Assembly (NCBI GenBank): GCA_910578505.1
Contig: CAJTPV010000064.1
Location: forward strand, 1-9,375
Source: an uncultured Oscillospiraceae bacterium
Lineage (GTDB): Bacteria; Bacillota; Clostridia; Oscillospirales; Oscillospiraceae
Direction of reading: 5' to 3'
DNA length: 9,375 nucleotides
Shown here: positions 1-6,775 of the stretch, piece by piece
How the letters are laid out: every line of letters starts with the position of its first letter
How positions within the stretch are numbered: the stretch's first letter is position 1
Translations under genes and position numbers: made by a program
The notes under the pieces: generated by a model
What the model was told of the DNA's origin: nothing
The model's input: only the letters and a program-made list of their open reading frames with translations
Databases searched by the model: none

Positions 1-1
1 G

Positions 2-661
2 GCCCGGGGGTACGGCTCGGGCCGTTTCAGCTTCAACGTCCGGGGGGGCCGCTGCGAGGCCTGCTCCGGGGACGGGCTGCTGAAAATCGAGATGCACTTC
101 CTGCCGGACATCTTCGTCCCCTGCGAGGTCTGCAAGGGCAAGCGGTACAACCGGGAGACCCTGGAGGTGCGCTACAAGGGGAAAAACATCCACGACGTGC
201 TGGAGATGACGGCGGAGGAGGCCAAGGAGTTCTTCAAGCCCCTGCCGAAGATTGGCCGCAGGATGGAGACGCTGTGCGACGTGGGCCTGGGCTATATCAA
301 GGTCGGGCAGGCGTCCACCACCCTCTCCGGCGGCGAGGCCCAGCGGGTGAAGCTGGCCACGGAGCTGAGCAAGCGCAGCACCGGCAGCACCATCTATATC
401 CTGGACGAGCCTACCACCGGCCTGCACACCGACGACGTGGGCAAGCTGCTGGAGGTGCTGCAGCGGCTGGTGGACGCGGGCAACACGGTGGTGGTGATTG
501 AGCACAACCTGGACGTCATCAAATGCGCCGACTATATCATCGACCTGGGGCCGGAGGGCGGCGACGGCGGCGGCACGGTGGTCTGCACCGGCACGCCGGA
601 GGAGGTGGCCGCCTGCGAGGCCAGCTACACCGGGCAGTATTTGAAAAAGGTTTTGAAGTGA
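2..661 (+). CDS. uvrA: UvrABC excinuclease subunit A, C-terminal part (5' end outside window)
   Basis: UvrA is the damage-recognition ATPase of nucleotide excision repair; as a dimer it loads UvrB at lesions in the cytoplasm. The last 219 residues are present and the frame is open from base 2, so the gene begins upstream. Seen in order: GRFSFNV, then the C-terminal zinc finger as CEAC and CEVC pairs separated by 19 residues, with the family segment KIEMHFLPD between them. Next come the ABC signature STTLSGGEAQRVKLATEL, the Walker B stretch YILDEPTTGLH, the switch histidine in VVVIEHNLDVI, and the closing IIDLGPEGG. The protein ends a few dozen residues later at TGA, the usual UvrA end point. 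The next gene follows after 36 bases on the same strand, so co-transcription is possible. No terminator is seen between them. Nothing looks broken in the visible part. Confidence 0.97.
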   Translation, partial: ARGYGSGRFSFNVRGGRCEACSGDGLLKIEMHFLPDIFVPCEVCKGKRYNRETLEVRYKGKNIHDVLEMTAEEAKEFFKPLPKIGRRMETLCDVGLGYIKVGQASTTLSGGEAQRVKLATELSKRSTGSTIYILDEPTTGLHTDDVGKLLEVLQRLVDAGNTVVVIEHNLDVIKCADYIIDLGPEGGDGGGTVVCTGTPEEVAACEASYTGQYLKKVLK

Positions 662-697
662 CCCTGCGCCAATAGAATCGAGGTAGACAAAACAGCA

Positions 698-1183
698 ATG
701 GATATTATGCAATGGCTGACCGACAACCCGGTGGGGGAGTTCTGCTTCACCGCCATGGTCTCAATGATCCCCGTAGCGGAGCTGCGGCTGGGCATCCCCT
801 TCGGCGTGGCCCGGGGGCTGCCGGTGTGGGCGGCGTATCTGGCGGCGGTGGTGGGCAACGTGCTGCCGGTACCCTTCATCGTGGTGTATATCCGGCGAAT
901 CTTCCTGTGGATGCGCCGCCGCCTGCCCTGGCTCAACAGCCTGGTGGACAAGCTGGAGCGCAAGGCCCACCTGAAGGGCCAGACGGTGACCAAATACAAA
1001 TACCTGGGGCTGCTGCTGTTTGTAGCCATCCCCCTGCCGGGCACCGGGGCGTGGACCGGCTCCCTGGCGGCGGCATTCCTGGACATGCCGCTGCGGAAAG
1101 CCCTGCCGTCCATCTTCGCCGGCATCGTCATCGCCGGTTTTGCCATCAGCATACTGACCTTCGGCGTAGCCAGCCTGTTTTAG
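698..1183 (+). CDS. Putative small multidrug export family membrane protein (COG2426-like)
   Basis: A 161-residue integral membrane protein. Hydrophobic stretches at about residues 14-36, 42-66, 100-125 and 135-160 suggest four membrane passes, with a very basic loop (RRIFLWMRRR, about 66-75) that should face the cytoplasm. Two motifs typical of the family annotated as putative small multidrug export protein are present: PVAELRLGIPFG (25-36) and AIPLPGTGAWTGSL (110-123). The export name is historical; I know of no firmly established substrate, so transport is an assumption from the family. The ATG at 698 was chosen because a GAGGT element lies at 680-684. The spacing of 13 is long, but the ATG at 707 would be worse. 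The stop TAG at 1181-1183 overlaps the first base of a 30-bp repeat. Confidence 0.85.
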   Translation: MDIMQWLTDNPVGEFCFTAMVSMIPVAELRLGIPFGVARGLPVWAAYLAAVVGNVLPVPFIVVYIRRIFLWMRRRLPWLNSLVDKLERKAHLKGQTVTKYKYLGLLLFVAIPLPGTGAWTGSLAAAFLDMPLRKALPSIFAGIVIAGFAISILTFGVASLF

Positions 1184-1263
1184 GTCCTGGGCGGACGGCC
1201 AACGCGCTGCGCAATGGCAGAGACTGCCGCCGCAGGCAGCGGCGCTGGCCGTCCGGCAGGACC
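1183..1263 (+). repeat. Inverted-repeat element behind the membrane-protein gene (repeat family copy 1)
   Basis: The left arm starts GGTCCT at 1183. Its core CGGACGGCCA (1192-1201) pairs perfectly with TGGCCGTCCG (1246-1255), and the outer GGTCCTG (1183-1189) pairs with CAGGACC (1257-1263). Smaller complementary GGCA/TGCC and GCGC/GCGC segments lie inside. The transcript would fold into a long imperfect hairpin of about 80 bases. There is no U-run after it, so it is not a standard intrinsic terminator. The first 30 bases match the units at 3994 and 4025 almost exactly (28 of 30 against the first), which makes this an interspersed repeat. Confidence 0.75.
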
Positions 1264-1319
1264 CAATCCCTCCGTCCTGGCATACACTGGCATGAGCAAA
1301 ACAGAACGGAGGAATCATT

Positions 1320-1664
1320 ATGCAGCTATGGCAGGACGGATTGCTGGCAATGCTGGCGGCGGTAGGATTGGCGTCGCTGCTCTGGGCGGCGGTCAAGGCT
1401 GTGCTGTTCCCCGGCGGACCCCGGCAGAGGCGCATCGTGGCCATGATCCCGGCCCAGGGGGACGGCGAGGGCCTGGAACAGCAGGTGCGTATCCTTCGGG
1501 GCATGCGCAGGGAGCGGAACGTATTCAGCCTGATACTACTGGTGGACTGCGGACTCAGCGAGGAGGGCAAAAAACTCTCCCGCCTGCTGGCCAAGCAGGA
1601 CCGGTGGGTAACCATCTGCCAGCCCAACGAAATCGACAGCTACCTGCGCCCGTTTCCCGACTAG
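1320..1664 (+). CDS. Small single-pass membrane-anchored protein of unknown function
   Basis: A 114-residue protein with a good start: GGAGG lies 8 bases ahead of the ATG at 1320. Residues about 5-30 form one hydrophobic segment followed by a basic stretch (PRQRRIV), which suggests an N-terminal anchor with the rest in the cytoplasm. The soluble part alternates strand-like and helix-like stretches: RRIVAMIPAQGDGEGLEQQ, then FSLILLVDCGLSEEGKKLSRLL, then a short strand RWVTIC. This loosely recalls the first half of a family-2 glycosyltransferase fold (strand, acidic turn, helix, strand ending in VD). It has no DXD or acceptor region and is far too short to be an enzyme. I do not recognise the family. 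It lies between two housekeeping genes on the same strand with clear intergenic repeats on both sides, so it is probably its own short unit. Confidence 0.7.
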   Translation: MQLWQDGLLAMLAAVGLASLLWAAVKAVLFPGGPRQRRIVAMIPAQGDGEGLEQQVRILRGMRRERNVFSLILLVDCGLSEEGKKLSRLLAKQDRWVTICQPNEIDSYLRPFPD

Positions 1665-1736
1665 CATCTCCCATCCGCCGGCGGGCACAGACCAGAAACC
1701 AGCAGAGAGCCGCGCCGGGCACTAAAGTTCTTTTTG

Positions 1737-1762
1737 ATACTTTTTCTTTCAAGAAAAAGTAT
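1737..1762. repeat. Perfect AT-rich palindrome upstream of recD2
   Basis: ATACTTTTTCTT (1737-1748) and AAGAAAAAGTAT (1751-1762) are exact reverse complements separated by two bases. A T-rich AAAGTTCTTTTT segment lies directly upstream (1724-1735). The palindrome lies between the small membrane-protein gene and the recD2 ribosome binding site at 1777. It could act as a weak terminator in either direction, since the arms themselves supply U-runs, or it could be an interspersed repeat; the sequence alone does not decide. The symmetry is directly visible. Confidence 0.7.
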
Positions 1763-1790
1763 GAACAACAGCCAGTAAGGAGAGGGGACT

Positions 1791-4001
1791 ATGAGCGGCA
1801 ATGCCATGATCGACGGGACCATCCAGCACGTCATCTTTCAAAACGAGGACAACGGCTACACCGTGCTGCGGCTGGTGACAGCGGATGGGGAGGCGGTGAC
1901 AGTGGTGGGCACCATCCCCTGCGCCGCGCCGGGGGAGGACATGGTGGCCGCCGGCCAGTGGGTCAACCACCCCACCCACGGGGAGCAGTTCCAGGCCCAA
2001 CAGGTGGAGCGCTACCTGCCCACCACAGAACCGGAGATACTGAACTACCTGTCCTCCGGCGTCATGAAGGGCATCGGCCCGGCCACGGCGGCCCGGCTGG
2101 TGGAGCGCTTCGGCGAGAGCACCCTGTCCGTGCTGGAGGAGGAGCCGGACCGGCTGGCGGAGATAAAAGGCATCACGCCCCGGCGGGCCAAGGAGATCAC
2201 CGACTGCTTCCGCGCCCAGACCGGCATGCGGCGGCTGCTGGATTTCCTGAGCCAGAACGAGCTGCCCCTGATCCTGGCGCTGCAGCTGAGCCGCCGCTAC
2301 GGCCTGGAGGCCCTGGAGCGGGTCCGGGAAAACCCGTACCTGCTGGTGGACGAGGTCTACGGCATCGACTTCGGCATTATGGACGAGATCGCCCTCTCCA
2401 TGGGCATGGCCGGCGACAGCGGACGCCGCATGGAGGCGGCGGTGCTCTTTGAGCTGAGCTACAACCAAAACAACGGCCACGTGTTCCTGCCGCGGGACAA
2501 GCTGACGGCGGCGGCGGCCCAGCTGATCGACTGCCCGCCGGATATGGTGGCGGCGGCCCTGGACGGCCTCATTGCGCGCCGGGGCATCCTCTGCGACCGG
2601 GTGGCCCGGCTGGACGCCTGTTACCTGCCCCGTCTCTACGAGGCGGAAACCTACGTGACCAACAAACTGAAACAGATGCTGGACAGCCAGGCGGAGCGGT
2701 CCGACTACATAGCCAACCGGGTGGACCGGATCCTGGAGCAGATCGAGGCGGAACAGGGGATCGCCTACGCGCCCGCCCAGCGGCGGGCTGTGGAGCTGGC
2801 GGCCAAGGAGGGCGTCATCCTGCTCACCGGCGGCCCCGGCACCGGCAAGACCACCTCCGTGCGGTGCATCGTGGCCCTGCTGGACCGGATGGGCTGCACG
2901 ACGATGCTGATGGCCCCCACAGGCCGGGCGGCCAAGCGGCTGGGGGAGCTGTGCGGCCGGGAGGCCCAGACCATCCACCGGGCCCTGGGCATGACGTGGA
3001 AGGAGGAGACCGGGGAGGTCACCTTCCAGAAAAACGAGAAGGAGCCGCTGAAGGCGGAGGCGGTCATTGTGGACGAGATGAGCATGGTGGACCTGCCGCT
3101 GATGAGCGCGCTGCTGGCGGCGCTGCGGCCGGACTGCCGGCTGGTCATGGTGGGGGACCCGGACCAGCTGCCCAGCGTGGGGCCGGGGAACGTGTTTGGC
3201 GATCTGATCCGCAGCGGGCGGGTGGCCATGGTGTGCTTGACGGAGATCTTCCGGCAGGCCCAGGCGTCGGCCATCGTCCGGGCGGCCCACACCATCAACC
3301 GGGGGCAGCTGCCGGATTTGCGCAACCGGACGGACAGCGACTTCTTTTTTATGCGGCGCAGGGAGCCGGAGGCCCTGGTGGCGCTGGTGGTGGAGCTGTG
3401 CCGGAAGCGGCTGCCGGAGAACATGGGCATCCCCGCCGGTCAGATCCAGGTGCTCTGTCCCACCCGGAAGGGGCCGTGGGGCACCTGGGCGCTGAACCAG
3501 GCCCTGCAGGCGGCGCTGAATCCCCCGGCGGCGGACAAGCGGCAGATCCTATGGGGTGAGACGGTGTTCCGCGCCGGGGACCGGGTCATGCAGGTGCGCA
3601 ACAATTACGACGTGCTCTGGGTCCGGGAGGACGGCGAGACCGGCGCGGGCATTTTCAACGGCGACGTGGGGATGGTGGAGGACATCGACCCCTCCGGCGA
3701 GCTGCTGACCATCTCCTTTGACGGCCGGACGGCCACCTACACGGCGGAGATGCTGCTGGAGCTGGAGCTGGCCTACGCGGTGACGGTGCACAAGAGCCAG
3801 GGCAGCGAGTATCAGGCAGTGATCCTGGCGGCGCTGCCGGCGGCCCCGTCGCTGATGGTGCGGGGCGTGCTCTACACGGGGGTGACCCGGGCCAGGGAGC
3901 TGCTGATCGTGGTGGGCGACGACGCTGTCCTGGGCCGGATGGCGGCCAATGACCGGCAGCAGCGCCGCTACAGCGGCCTGCGCTGGCGGCTGCGGTCCTA
4001 G
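1791..4001 (+). CDS. recD2: ATP-dependent RecD-like DNA helicase RecD2
   Basis: A 736-residue superfamily 1B 5'-3' DNA helicase of the stand-alone RecD2 type found in bacteria without a RecBCD partner; the family acts in DNA repair and replication-fork maintenance. An N-terminal OB-like region (about 5-75) comes first. A helix-hairpin-helix section (about 88-145, with VMKGIGPATA and IKGITPRRAKEI) and a further HHH-type region to about 240 follow. The helicase core has Walker A GGPGTGKTT (347-355), Walker B IVDEMSMVD (426-434), motif III GDPDQLPSVGPG (455-466), LTEIFRQA (483-490), motif V VTVHKSQGSEYQ (664-675) and motif VI YTGVTRARELL (695-705). All key residues are present and the length is normal. 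AAGGAG at 1777-1782, 8 bases before the ATG, fixes the start. The stop codon TAG (3999-4001) lies inside a 30-bp repeat unit, so the last codons and stop come from the repeat. Confidence 0.97.
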   Translation: MSGNAMIDGTIQHVIFQNEDNGYTVLRLVTADGEAVTVVGTIPCAAPGEDMVAAGQWVNHPTHGEQFQAQQVERYLPTTEPEILNYLSSGVMKGIGPATAARLVERFGESTLSVLEEEPDRLAEIKGITPRRAKEITDCFRAQTGMRRLLDFLSQNELPLILALQLSRRYGLEALERVRENPYLLVDEVYGIDFGIMDEIALSMGMAGDSGRRMEAAVLFELSYNQNNGHVFLPRDKLTAAAAQLIDCPPDMVAAALDGLIARRGILCDRVARLDACYLPRLYEAETYVTNKLKQMLDSQAERSDYIANRVDRILEQIEAEQGIAYAPAQRRAVELAAKEGVILLTGGPGTGKTTSVRCIVALLDRMGCTTMLMAPTGRAAKRLGELCGREAQTIHRALGMTWKEETGEVTFQKNEKEPLKAEAVIVDEMSMVDLPLMSALLAALRPDCRLVMVGDPDQLPSVGPGNVFGDLIRSGRVAMVCLTEIFRQAQASAIVRAAHTINRGQLPDLRNRTDSDFFFMRRREPEALVALVVELCRKRLPENMGIPAGQIQVLCPTRKGPWGTWALNQALQAALNPPAADKRQILWGETVFRAGDRVMQVRNNYDVLWVREDGETGAGIFNGDVGMVEDIDPSGELLTISFDGRTATYTAEMLLELELAYAVTVHKSQGSEYQAVILAALPAAPSLMVRGVLYTGVTRARELLIVVGDDAVLGRMAANDRQQRRYSGLRWRLRS

Positions 4002-4054
4002 GCGGACGGCCAAAGCGCTGCGCGGGTCCTAGTCGGACAGCCAGAGCGCTGCGC
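3994..4054 (+). repeat. Two tandem 30/31-bp repeat units at the recD2 3' end
   Basis: Unit 1 (3994-4024) and unit 2 (4025-4054) both run GGTCCTAG, C/GGACNGCC, AGCGCTGCGC and agree at 27 of 30 positions. A third GGTCCT at 4055 begins a diverged, shorter unit. The same unit occurs at 1183, 2.8 kb upstream. Unit 1 overlaps the end of recD2 and supplies its stop codon. Confidence 0.8.
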
Positions 4055-4111
4055 GGTCCTGCCGCGCAGGAGCCAGCCCCATAAGTTTTGCCGCCCTGCG
4101 GCGCAGGCGGC
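4049..4111 (+). terminator. Two GC-rich hairpins between recD2 and the peptidase gene
   Basis: CTGCGCGG (4049-4056) pairs perfectly with CCGCGCAG (4062-4069) around a five-base loop. A second stem, GCCGCC (4090-4095) with GGCGGC (4106-4111), extends inward after one bulged C. Neither is followed by a clean U-run, although GTTTTG lies between them at 4085-4090. They probably reduce read-through or protect the recD2 mRNA 3' end. A strict intrinsic terminator call is not supported. Confidence 0.4.
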
Positions 4112-4148
4112 GTTGACCAACATTTGCAGAATAGGAGCGATAAATATT

Positions 4149-5906
4149 TTGAACTGGAAACAGTATATCTCTATGATTATCAGCATAATGCTCAGCTTGG
4201 TGATTTTTATATCACTGAGCGGGAACACCTGCTTTGCTTCCTATGAGGAGGAGGCCGCGGACGCGCTGAACAGCTTGGGACTCTTCAGCGGCAGCGAGGC
4301 GGGCTATGAACTGGAGCGCACCCCCACCCGTGCGGAGGCCCTGGTGATGCTCCTCCGGCTCACAGGCCAGGCGGACGCCGCCCTGGCGGAGCGCTGCGCA
4401 CATCCCTTTCAGGACGGCGGATGGGCTGACGCCTATATCGGCTATGCGTATCAGAAGGGCCTGACGACCGGCGTATCCCCCAATGTTTTCGGCACAAATA
4501 CGGATACCACAGCCCGGCAGTATGCGGCGTTTCTCCTGCGGGCCCTGGGATATCAGGATTTTGACTATGAGAAAGCTCTGCGCTTGCTGCAGGTAAACGC
4601 GCCCGTTATCCTGCCGGAGGGCGCCCGCTTTACCCGCGGGGACATGGCGAGCCTGTCGCTGGCGGCTCTCGCCGCCCCGATGGCGGACGGCTCCGGCACA
4701 CTGGCCGCCCATTTGGCAGGGGAGGGGCTGTTTACCTGGACCGGCTATCAGGCGGCGCGGGACGGCGCGAGCGCCGCCAGCCCTGTGCAGACCACCGTTC
4801 TGCTCTATATGATCGGCGGCGATTTAGAGCCCGAATGGGGGGAGGCCACCTCCGATATCCAGGAAATCATGCAGGCGGATTTGACGGAAAACATCCATGT
4901 GGTCCTGCAAGCCGGCGGAACGAAGAAATGGGAAAATGACTGGATGACAGACGGCGGCATCCAGCGGTTCACCTTCGAAGACGGAACGATTGTGCCGGCC
5001 AGCCCGGTATTGGAAGGGGTGCAGATGTCCGAACCGGAGACATTGGCAAACTTCCTGCGCTGGGGCGTCACCCAATACCCGGCTCAGCAGTATATCCTGA
5101 TCTTTTGGAACCACGGGGGAGGAACCCTGTATGGATACGGCTGCGACGACTTGAACGGCAAAAAGTGGCTGATGCTGGGCGAGCTGAATCAGGCGCTCTC
5201 CTGGGCGGATGTGCCGTTTAAAATGGTGGGCTTTGACACCTGCCTGATGGCAACGATGTCTACCGCCTACATGCTCAGCGATCACGCGGACTATCTGCTG
5301 GCCTCGGAGGAGCTGGAACCGGCCAAGGGCTGGCGGTACACAAAGTGGGTCTCCCAGCTCAGCCGTGAGCCGGATATTGAAATGCGGCAGCTGTCCGAAC
5401 TGATTGCCCGCGACTATCTTGACGGCGCGCTGGAGGAGGATTGGCCGTGTGCCACGATATCGCTGATAGACCTCCGGCAGATGGAGGCCGTCGTGGACGC
5501 CTGGCGGGAGGTATCCGCGGAGCTGACCCAGCGGCTGCAGGAGGGACGCTATGCCGATATCGAACAAGCTCTGCTCGATTCCAAGATGTATGGACTGGGG
5601 ACGGCTTATGACCAGGTCGATCTTGTCGATTTTATGACGCGCCTGGAGCGTGTGGGGATCGGTTCAGCAAAGGCTCTGGGGCAGGCCGCAGCGAATGCCG
5701 TGGCCTATTGCGGCAGCACGCCGGAGATGGACCGCTCCGATGGCCTGGCGATCTATGTACCCTACACGAAGTATGCGCAGTATCCGGGCAAGGTGCGTAA
5801 ATCCCTGCTTGGCAGCGGGTACGGAGAAGAGGACCTGCTCTTTTGGGATGCATTTTATGAGGCGGTAAAGGAAAACCGTCCAAAGAAATTGGTATGGCCC
5901 AAGTGA
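4149..5906 (+). CDS. Secreted SLH-domain clostripain-family (C11) cysteine peptidase
   Basis: The preferred start is TTG at 4149, with AGGAG at 4133-4137. It gives a classic signal peptide: MNWKQY, a long hydrophobic core, then cleavage after CFA (residue 30). A TTG at 4113 is in frame but has no ribosome binding site; an ATG at 4173 would remove the charged N-region. The mature protein (585 residues with signal) opens with three SLH-like segments at about 32-75, 85-137 and 140-195 (PTRAEALVMLLRL; FQDGGWADAYIGYAYQKGL; FTRGDMASLSL). These normally bind secondary cell-wall polymers. The peptidase domain, about 215-575, carries the C11 catalytic pair: His322 in FWNHGGG and Cys365 in GFDTCLM. Such enzymes usually cleave after basic or other specific residues and often self-process; which bond this one cuts is not visible. 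It stands alone between hairpins, and its codon use is less GC-biased than recD2, so a separate origin is possible. Confidence 0.88.
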   Translation: MNWKQYISMIISIMLSLVIFISLSGNTCFASYEEEAADALNSLGLFSGSEAGYELERTPTRAEALVMLLRLTGQADAALAERCAHPFQDGGWADAYIGYAYQKGLTTGVSPNVFGTNTDTTARQYAAFLLRALGYQDFDYEKALRLLQVNAPVILPEGARFTRGDMASLSLAALAAPMADGSGTLAAHLAGEGLFTWTGYQAARDGASAASPVQTTVLLYMIGGDLEPEWGEATSDIQEIMQADLTENIHVVLQAGGTKKWENDWMTDGGIQRFTFEDGTIVPASPVLEGVQMSEPETLANFLRWGVTQYPAQQYILIFWNHGGGTLYGYGCDDLNGKKWLMLGELNQALSWADVPFKMVGFDTCLMATMSTAYMLSDHADYLLASEELEPAKGWRYTKWVSQLSREPDIEMRQLSELIARDYLDGALEEDWPCATISLIDLRQMEAVVDAWREVSAELTQRLQEGRYADIEQALLDSKMYGLGTAYDQVDLVDFMTRLERVGIGSAKALGQAAANAVAYCGSTPEMDRSDGLAIYVPYTKYAQYPGKVRKSLLGSGYGEEDLLFWDAFYEAVKENRPKKLVWPK

Positions 5907-5929
5907 CGGCCCCCGTCCGGGACATAAAG

Positions 5930-5970
5930 CGCAGGCCCCGCAGGAGAGCGAAATCCTGCGGGGACCTGCG
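5930..5970 (+). terminator. Strong 16-bp hairpin after the peptidase gene
   Basis: CGCAGGCCCCGCAGGA (5930-5945) pairs with the segment 5954-5970 over 16 base pairs with one bulged A at 5964 and an 8-base loop. It starts 23 bases after the peptidase stop and 31 bases before the rplJ promoter -35 box. There is no U-run, only an A-rich stretch, so termination would have to be Rho-assisted or the hairpin serves as a 3' end stabiliser. Confidence 0.55.
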
Positions 5971-6000
5971 AAAAATACGCCAAAAATACGAAAATGGGTG

Positions 6001-6029
6001 TTGACAAATCGGACGGCGTCGGATATAAT
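6001..6029 (+). promoter_or_regulatory. Consensus sigma-A promoter of rplJ-rplL
   Basis: The -35 box TTGACA (6001-6006) and -10 box TATAAT (6024-6029) are both perfect consensus, separated by exactly 17 bases. Transcription should start near 6036, leaving a 5' UTR of about 150 bases before rplJ. This is the strongest promoter visible in the window, which fits a highly expressed ribosomal stalk operon. Confidence 0.93.
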
Positions 6030-6035
6030 GATTGG

Positions 6036-6165
6036 GCGTTCCAAAGACAGCAGGTTGTTTTCCGTAAATCCTGCCGAGGATTGCCAATCATTTGCTGATT
6101 AGCACGGTCTTTGCGTTCTGCGCGAAGGCCGTTTCCTTATTTTGAACGCATTCTATCCCCCGCAA
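6036..6165 (+). ncRNA. L10-leader-like structured 5' UTR with attenuator-like hairpin
   Basis: The UTR contains three hairpins. One is AATCCT-GCCG-AGGATT (6067-6082), whose CCTGCCGAGG core resembles what I remember of the Rfam ribosomal protein L10 leader. A small stem AATCA/TGATT lies at 6086-6100. A 12-bp stem lies at 6104-6132 (ACGGTCTTTGCG with CGCGAAGGCCGT, three G-U pairs), followed by the T-rich run 6131-6143. In Firmicutes the L10(L12)4 complex binds this kind of leader and represses its own operon by premature termination, so the last hairpin is the probable attenuator. The hairpins are seen; the family assignment is from memory and the regulation is inferred. Confidence 0.75.
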
Positions 6166-6188
6166 ATCTAATGGAGGTGAAAACAAGA

Positions 6189-6725
6189 ATGCCTAACGCA
6201 AAAGTTCTCAGCGAGAAGCAAGCGATCGTGGCGGAGCTGACAGACAAGCTGAAAAACGCAGCCGCCGGCGTGCTGGTGGACTACAAGGGCATCACGGTTG
6301 CCGAGGACACCGCTCTTCGCGCGGAGCTGCGGAAGAACAACGTGGACTACTCTGTGGTGAAGAACACGCTGCTGCGCTTCGCGGTGGATAACTGCGGCAT
6401 GAACGAGCTGGACGGGCTGCTCAACGGCACCACGGCTCTGGCGGTCTGCCATGAGGACCCTGTGGCCCCTGCCCGCGTGGTCAACGATTTCGCGAAGAAG
6501 CTGGAAGACCACTTTGAGATCAAGGGCGGTTTCATGGACGGTAAGGCAATGCCCCTGGAAGAGGTCCTGGCGCTGGCGGCCATTCCCCCGCTGCCTGTTC
6601 TGCAGGCCCAGGTCCTGGGCACTATGCTGGCGCCGATTTCCGGACTGGCCTGTGTGCTCAAGCAGATTGCCGAAAAGCAGGGTGCGCCCGCCGGGGACGC
6701 TCCCGCTGAACCCGCCGCGGAGTAA
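6189..6725 (+). CDS. rplJ: 50S ribosomal protein L10
   Basis: L10 (uL10) anchors the L7/L12 dimers to 23S rRNA to form the ribosomal stalk that recruits translation GTPases. The 178-residue protein starts at ATG 6189, with GGAGGTG at 6173-6179 nine bases ahead. An in-frame ATG at 6111 lies inside the leader hairpin and would add 26 unrelated residues, so it is rejected. Seen: the N-terminal KQAIVAELTDKLKNAAAGVLVDYKGITV, the rRNA-binding section with YSVVKNTLLRFAV, GTTALAV, and the C-terminal helix ISGLACVLKQIAEKQ, which carries the L7/L12 binding sites. An Ala/Pro/Glu-rich tail closes it. Length and order are normal. rplL follows after 50 bases. The pair has its own promoter and terminator and lacks the frequent rplK-rplA and rpoB neighbours. 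Autoregulation through the leader is likely. Confidence 0.97.
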   Translation: MPNAKVLSEKQAIVAELTDKLKNAAAGVLVDYKGITVAEDTALRAELRKNNVDYSVVKNTLLRFAVDNCGMNELDGLLNGTTALAVCHEDPVAPARVVNDFAKKLEDHFEIKGGFMDGKAMPLEEVLALAAIPPLPVLQAQVLGTMLAPISGLACVLKQIAEKQGAPAGDAPAEPAAE

Positions 6726-6775
6726 GCGGCGATCCCATCTAATTTATTTGAAATATTATCAGGAGGTACCTAACA

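Noticed and set aside
1214..3290. Long frames 1214-2452 (+) and 1749-3290 (-) overlapping recD2 and its upstream region
   Set aside because: Low-complexity Gly/Pro/Arg or His/Gln/Arg products typical of shadow frames in GC-rich DNA; recD2 has every helicase motif in its own frame.
6111..6188. Extended rplJ start at 6111
   Set aside because: The codons lie within the leader hairpin, there is no ribosome binding site, and the added residues do not fit L10; the start at 6189 has GGAGGTG at good distance.
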